Assembly (NCBI RefSeq): GCF_958979055.1
Contig: NC_084889.1
Span: 13,160,761-13,224,760, forward strand
Direction: 5' to 3'
DNA: 64,000 nucleotides
DNA from: Alnus glutinosa
Taxonomy: Eukaryota; Streptophyta; Magnoliopsida; Fagales; Betulaceae
This document shows positions 61,075 through 64,000 of this stretch, in pieces (position 1 is the stretch's first letter; every line of letters begins with the position of its first letter). A program made the position numbers and the translations under genes. The notes beneath the pieces are model-generated. The model saw only the letters and a program-made list of their open reading frames with translations. It did no database searches and had not been told where the DNA came from.

Positions 61075-61315
61075 TATTTTAATATATAATAATTTTATTT
61101 TAATATATTTTACATTAATATTTCTATGTTGTAAATAAAAATTGATTTTTATAAGTTAATATGATTGAATGAAAATATAAAAAATATTTTTGATTTTTCG
61201 TACGTTTGCCAAACACCAAAAAATGTTTTCGGCGAAAAACGTTTTCCTTAAAAATGACTTTCCAAAAAATATTTTACGACGGAAACTATTTTACGTGGTA
61301 ACAAACCGAATATTA
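61075..61315. repeat. right arm of a long inverted repeat
   Basis: Complementary in order to 57451-57690, with 'ccaaacaccaaaaaatgttttc' and 'aaaatattttacgacggaaac'. Together they may mark a 3.9-kb element or two separate members of one family in opposite orientation. Confidence 0.65.
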
Positions 61316-61930
61316 ATTTTCCTTTTGCTTCACTCTTTCAATTGATCTTTTAAGAAAACTGCTGCCATCTTGTTAATTTGTCTTAACTATTTGTTTATAA
61401 ACTCTGCATTTCTCTTCAGCTTATCTCTTATTTTTAAAATTTTTCAATTTCAGCATTGATCTTTTAATTTTTCAAATGCTCCATTTTTTTTTTTTTTTTG
61501 TAGCATTTTAGTATATGACTTCTAGGATTTCTCCAACTTGTTTCCCTTTTTCTTTTCTTTTTTTCTTTTTTTTTTTTAATTACCTATATTATGGTATAAA
61601 TGCATCACCACAATAATAAATAAATAAATTGGAAAATGTGCACAAAGATTGGTCAAAATATCCACGATGTCACTCACTATCCCACCAAACAGAATCAACT
61701 TTTAATACTTAGAAAAAAAAAAAAGAAAAAAAAAAGAATCAACTTTTAATAGACGCGATCATGGCCCTTCATGTGGTTTCCAAAATCCCAATTCTTCAAC
61801 AAAAAATAGTCATTTTTTTTCCAAAGCTACAAAAAATAGAGTAATTGATTGAAAAATGCTGCCATTTATGCTTTGTTATTCAATTAACCTACCATATGAA
61901 GCTGATCATGTACATTTATGATTTGCTGAA

Positions 61931-62440
61931 AAGTAATTCTAAAAGTTATTTTTGTGTCTCTTAAAAAATGATATATTTTTTAAAATTACAATTTGATCAA
62001 AATTCAATAGTGATCAATTATAAGCGAGTAATGATAAATGTCATATAAATGTCCATAAAAAAACGAAGTGGCTTTTAAAATCACTATTGAGCATGTGATT
62101 GATTAAATAATGATTTTAAAAGCCATTTATTCTAAAAGTCACTCTTATGTCTATTAAAAAATTAAAAATTACAATTTGATCAAAATTTAATAGTGATCAA
62201 TTACAAGCGAGTAATTCTAAATGCCATATAAGTGTCCATAAGAAAACGATGTGACTTTTAAAATTACCATTGAGCGTGTGATTGATCAAATAATGATTTT
62301 AAAAGCAACTTCATTTTTTTATGGACATTTAATGAACACTTATATGACATTTAGAATTACTCATCACAAGCTCAATAATAATTTTAAAATTTAACTCATT
62401 ATTTAAGGGACACGAGAGTGACATAAGGTCGAGTTCAAAC
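61931..62440. repeat. tandem and inverted repeat cluster
   Basis: Two direct copies (about 61931-62140 and 62140-62320) share 'attacaatttgatcaaaatt.aatagtgatcaatta.aagcgagtaat'. A third, inverted piece lies at about 62305-62430 ('tttttttatggacatttaatgaacacttatatgacatttagaattact'). This suggests a MITE inserted into, or unequal exchange between, its own copies. Non-coding. Confidence 0.7.
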
Positions 62441-64000
62441 ATTACTTCATAAATATCTTATGCATAATTTTTTTTTTTTTTTTTGGTGGTGGGGGAATAA
62501 AGTAATAATTACGCGCTCATATGTTGTATTGCTTTCTTCACGCGCATTTGGATTTGTAAAGATTATTAAAGTCAAAAGTTGTGAAACAAATAATAATATA
62601 ATTCGGCCAAAGAGTGCTTGTTAAAGTCCCACATTGACCATTCTCATCCAATAACTGAAGTGCTCTCGGGAAATTTCCCATCTCATTTTCCTAACACATT
62701 TTTTGTTTGGAGTGATTTTTCAAGAGGGGGAGATAAATTTCAACTTGCATTCTTTGAAATTGAAAAATGTTACGGTTGACAATTATTTGTCACACTCAGT
62801 TTACATTGGCTAATAGTCGGCGTATAATACTTTCCATGTTTTTCATTGTTTAGTACAACAAAAAAGATATTTAAACCGAAAACATGCATGTTCGGTTAAC
62901 CAGAAAAGCTTATTTAATCTTCAAAAAATGACTTTGATGTTTTAATATCGTAAATCATTTTTCGAATTTGCGCTTCTTCTACTCGTACGCATTCTCTCTC
63001 ACAGTTTATTCACCGGCCGCAGTAATTCGCCACCAAAGTTCGCCTAAAGTTGCCGGTTGTTTTTTTACCGTCACCGACCATTACTATCTTTCGTACCAGC
63101 CAAACGATCCGACCAAAATGTGATTAATAAGTAAATAGTAAACTAAAGAGTACGTACGTAGCATTACCAGTGTCCCTCTATAGTGCCTCCTCATCAGTCA
63201 ACATTCGTTTGCAGTCCCATTGCACCAAATAAAATTTGTTTCCGCGATTAGCGACGTGATTGAGAAGAGAAGAGCATAGCAAATGGATGTGTTTTTGTTT
63301 GAGAGAGAAAAAGCGGGCTCTACTCAAATTAGGCGGTGTCGGGTTCAAAGAAAGAATAATAATACACGTTTGAGACAGTCTTGGTCAAATTTGTACCAGT
63401 GCAGCTCCCCCAACTGCCCCATTCCACGGAATAAAAGGAAATTAAAATAACCATTATATATATGCTTATTTGTTTTTATCATTAATCTTGTATATGATTC
63501 GCGCTATGATCAAAAAGCTCATGCTACGAACATCGACCTTCACATGCATGCTGACCAAATCTGCCCGTAGGCTTCCAAAATCTACCGCGTGGCCCACAAG
63601 TTGAACCACCTAATTCTTTCTTTTATATAGAGTATGGACGACAGAAGTCCGACCGCCCAACTCGCTTAACCAATGGTTGGTGCCTACCCTACCCCGCTGT
63701 TAGCGTCAACGCATGGGGCTAAAGAGGGGGCGTGGATTGAGACAAAATGTTCGTAACAAAAACAAAAATATATGCATATTTCCTCTTCCTATTAATAATT
63801 AACCTAAACCCAAAAAAAAAAAAAATCTTAGATTTTCATATGTAAATTGTTTCGAAAAAACGATTTTTGTTTTTTGGGTTTTGGGAGACTGATAAAATAT
63901 TTTTCTAAGAATTCATCGTAAATCTTTTAAAAAAGTACACATATTTTTTTAAAATTATCCGGCAATTTGCAGTGTTCTCTTTAAACTATCAATTGAAGCA
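62441..64000. other. intergenic, no gene recognised
   Basis: AT-rich DNA with T/A runs. GTCCCACATTG at about 62626-62636 resembles a plant snRNA upstream element but has no snRNA downstream. A GC-richer piece at about 63010-63110 has no open frame of note. Confidence 0.5.

Noticed and set aside
62626..62636. GTCCCACATTG, resembling a plant snRNA upstream element (also inverted near 39605)
   Set aside because: No TATA at the right spacing and no snRNA sequence follows.

Overview
This window is nuclear DNA from a flowering plant. Genes carry short GT-AG introns in AT-rich, transposon-dense DNA, and there are LTR retrotransposons, an L1-type LINE, a Cassandra-type element, several terminal-inverted-repeat (TIR) elements and a U6-like snRNA relic. 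Protein styles (NRAMP2-like transporter, GASA/snakin peptide, membrane-anchored aspartic protease) and repeat types fit a woody eudicot. I cannot name the species from sequence alone.

Three host genes can be modelled. (1) A four-exon NRAMP metal transporter on + (2051-6419; 525 aa after splicing), with a foldback element in its long third intron. (2) A twelve-exon A1-family aspartic protease on + (21208-35692; 649 aa), with a signal peptide, two catalytic Asp motifs, a plant-type C-terminal extension and a final membrane anchor. Its 7.6-kb intron 8 holds a decayed L1 LINE, a Cassandra-type element inserted inside that LINE, and a second short LINE-derived insertion. Its intron 11 holds a Tourist-like MITE. 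(3) A two-exon GASA/snakin gene on - (50847-51236; 89 aa).

Mobile DNA dominates the rest. From 9191 to 19740 lies a 10.55-kb element with two 4.3-kb LTRs that are almost identical, a 1.9-kb internal region without gag or pol, an initiator-Met primer-binding site, a polypurine tract and an exact 5-bp target duplication. This is a LARD (large retrotransposon derivative) and a very recent insertion. From 42195 to 48019 lies an older Ty3/Gypsy chromovirus on -, with degraded gag-pol and a substituted reverse transcriptase catalytic residue. It sits beside a non-autonomous hAT element (48085-49251) with an exact 8-bp target duplication. Other non-autonomous elements include a PIF/Harbinger-like element at 39877-41154 with gene-like sequence inside, a three-copy palindromic MITE family (about 41800, 55478 and 59397), a MULE-like TIR element at 36102-36895, and foldbacks at 52073-52556 and 57451-61315.

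The last 13 kb contains no recognisable protein gene. It holds a U6 snRNA pseudogene, minisatellites, dispersed repeats and foldbacks. I found no CRISPR array, operon or prokaryote-type system, and nothing that I would call a new functional system. The most notable items are the near-identical-LTR LARD, the three-level nesting in the protease intron, the gene-bearing PIF-like element and the small MITE family.
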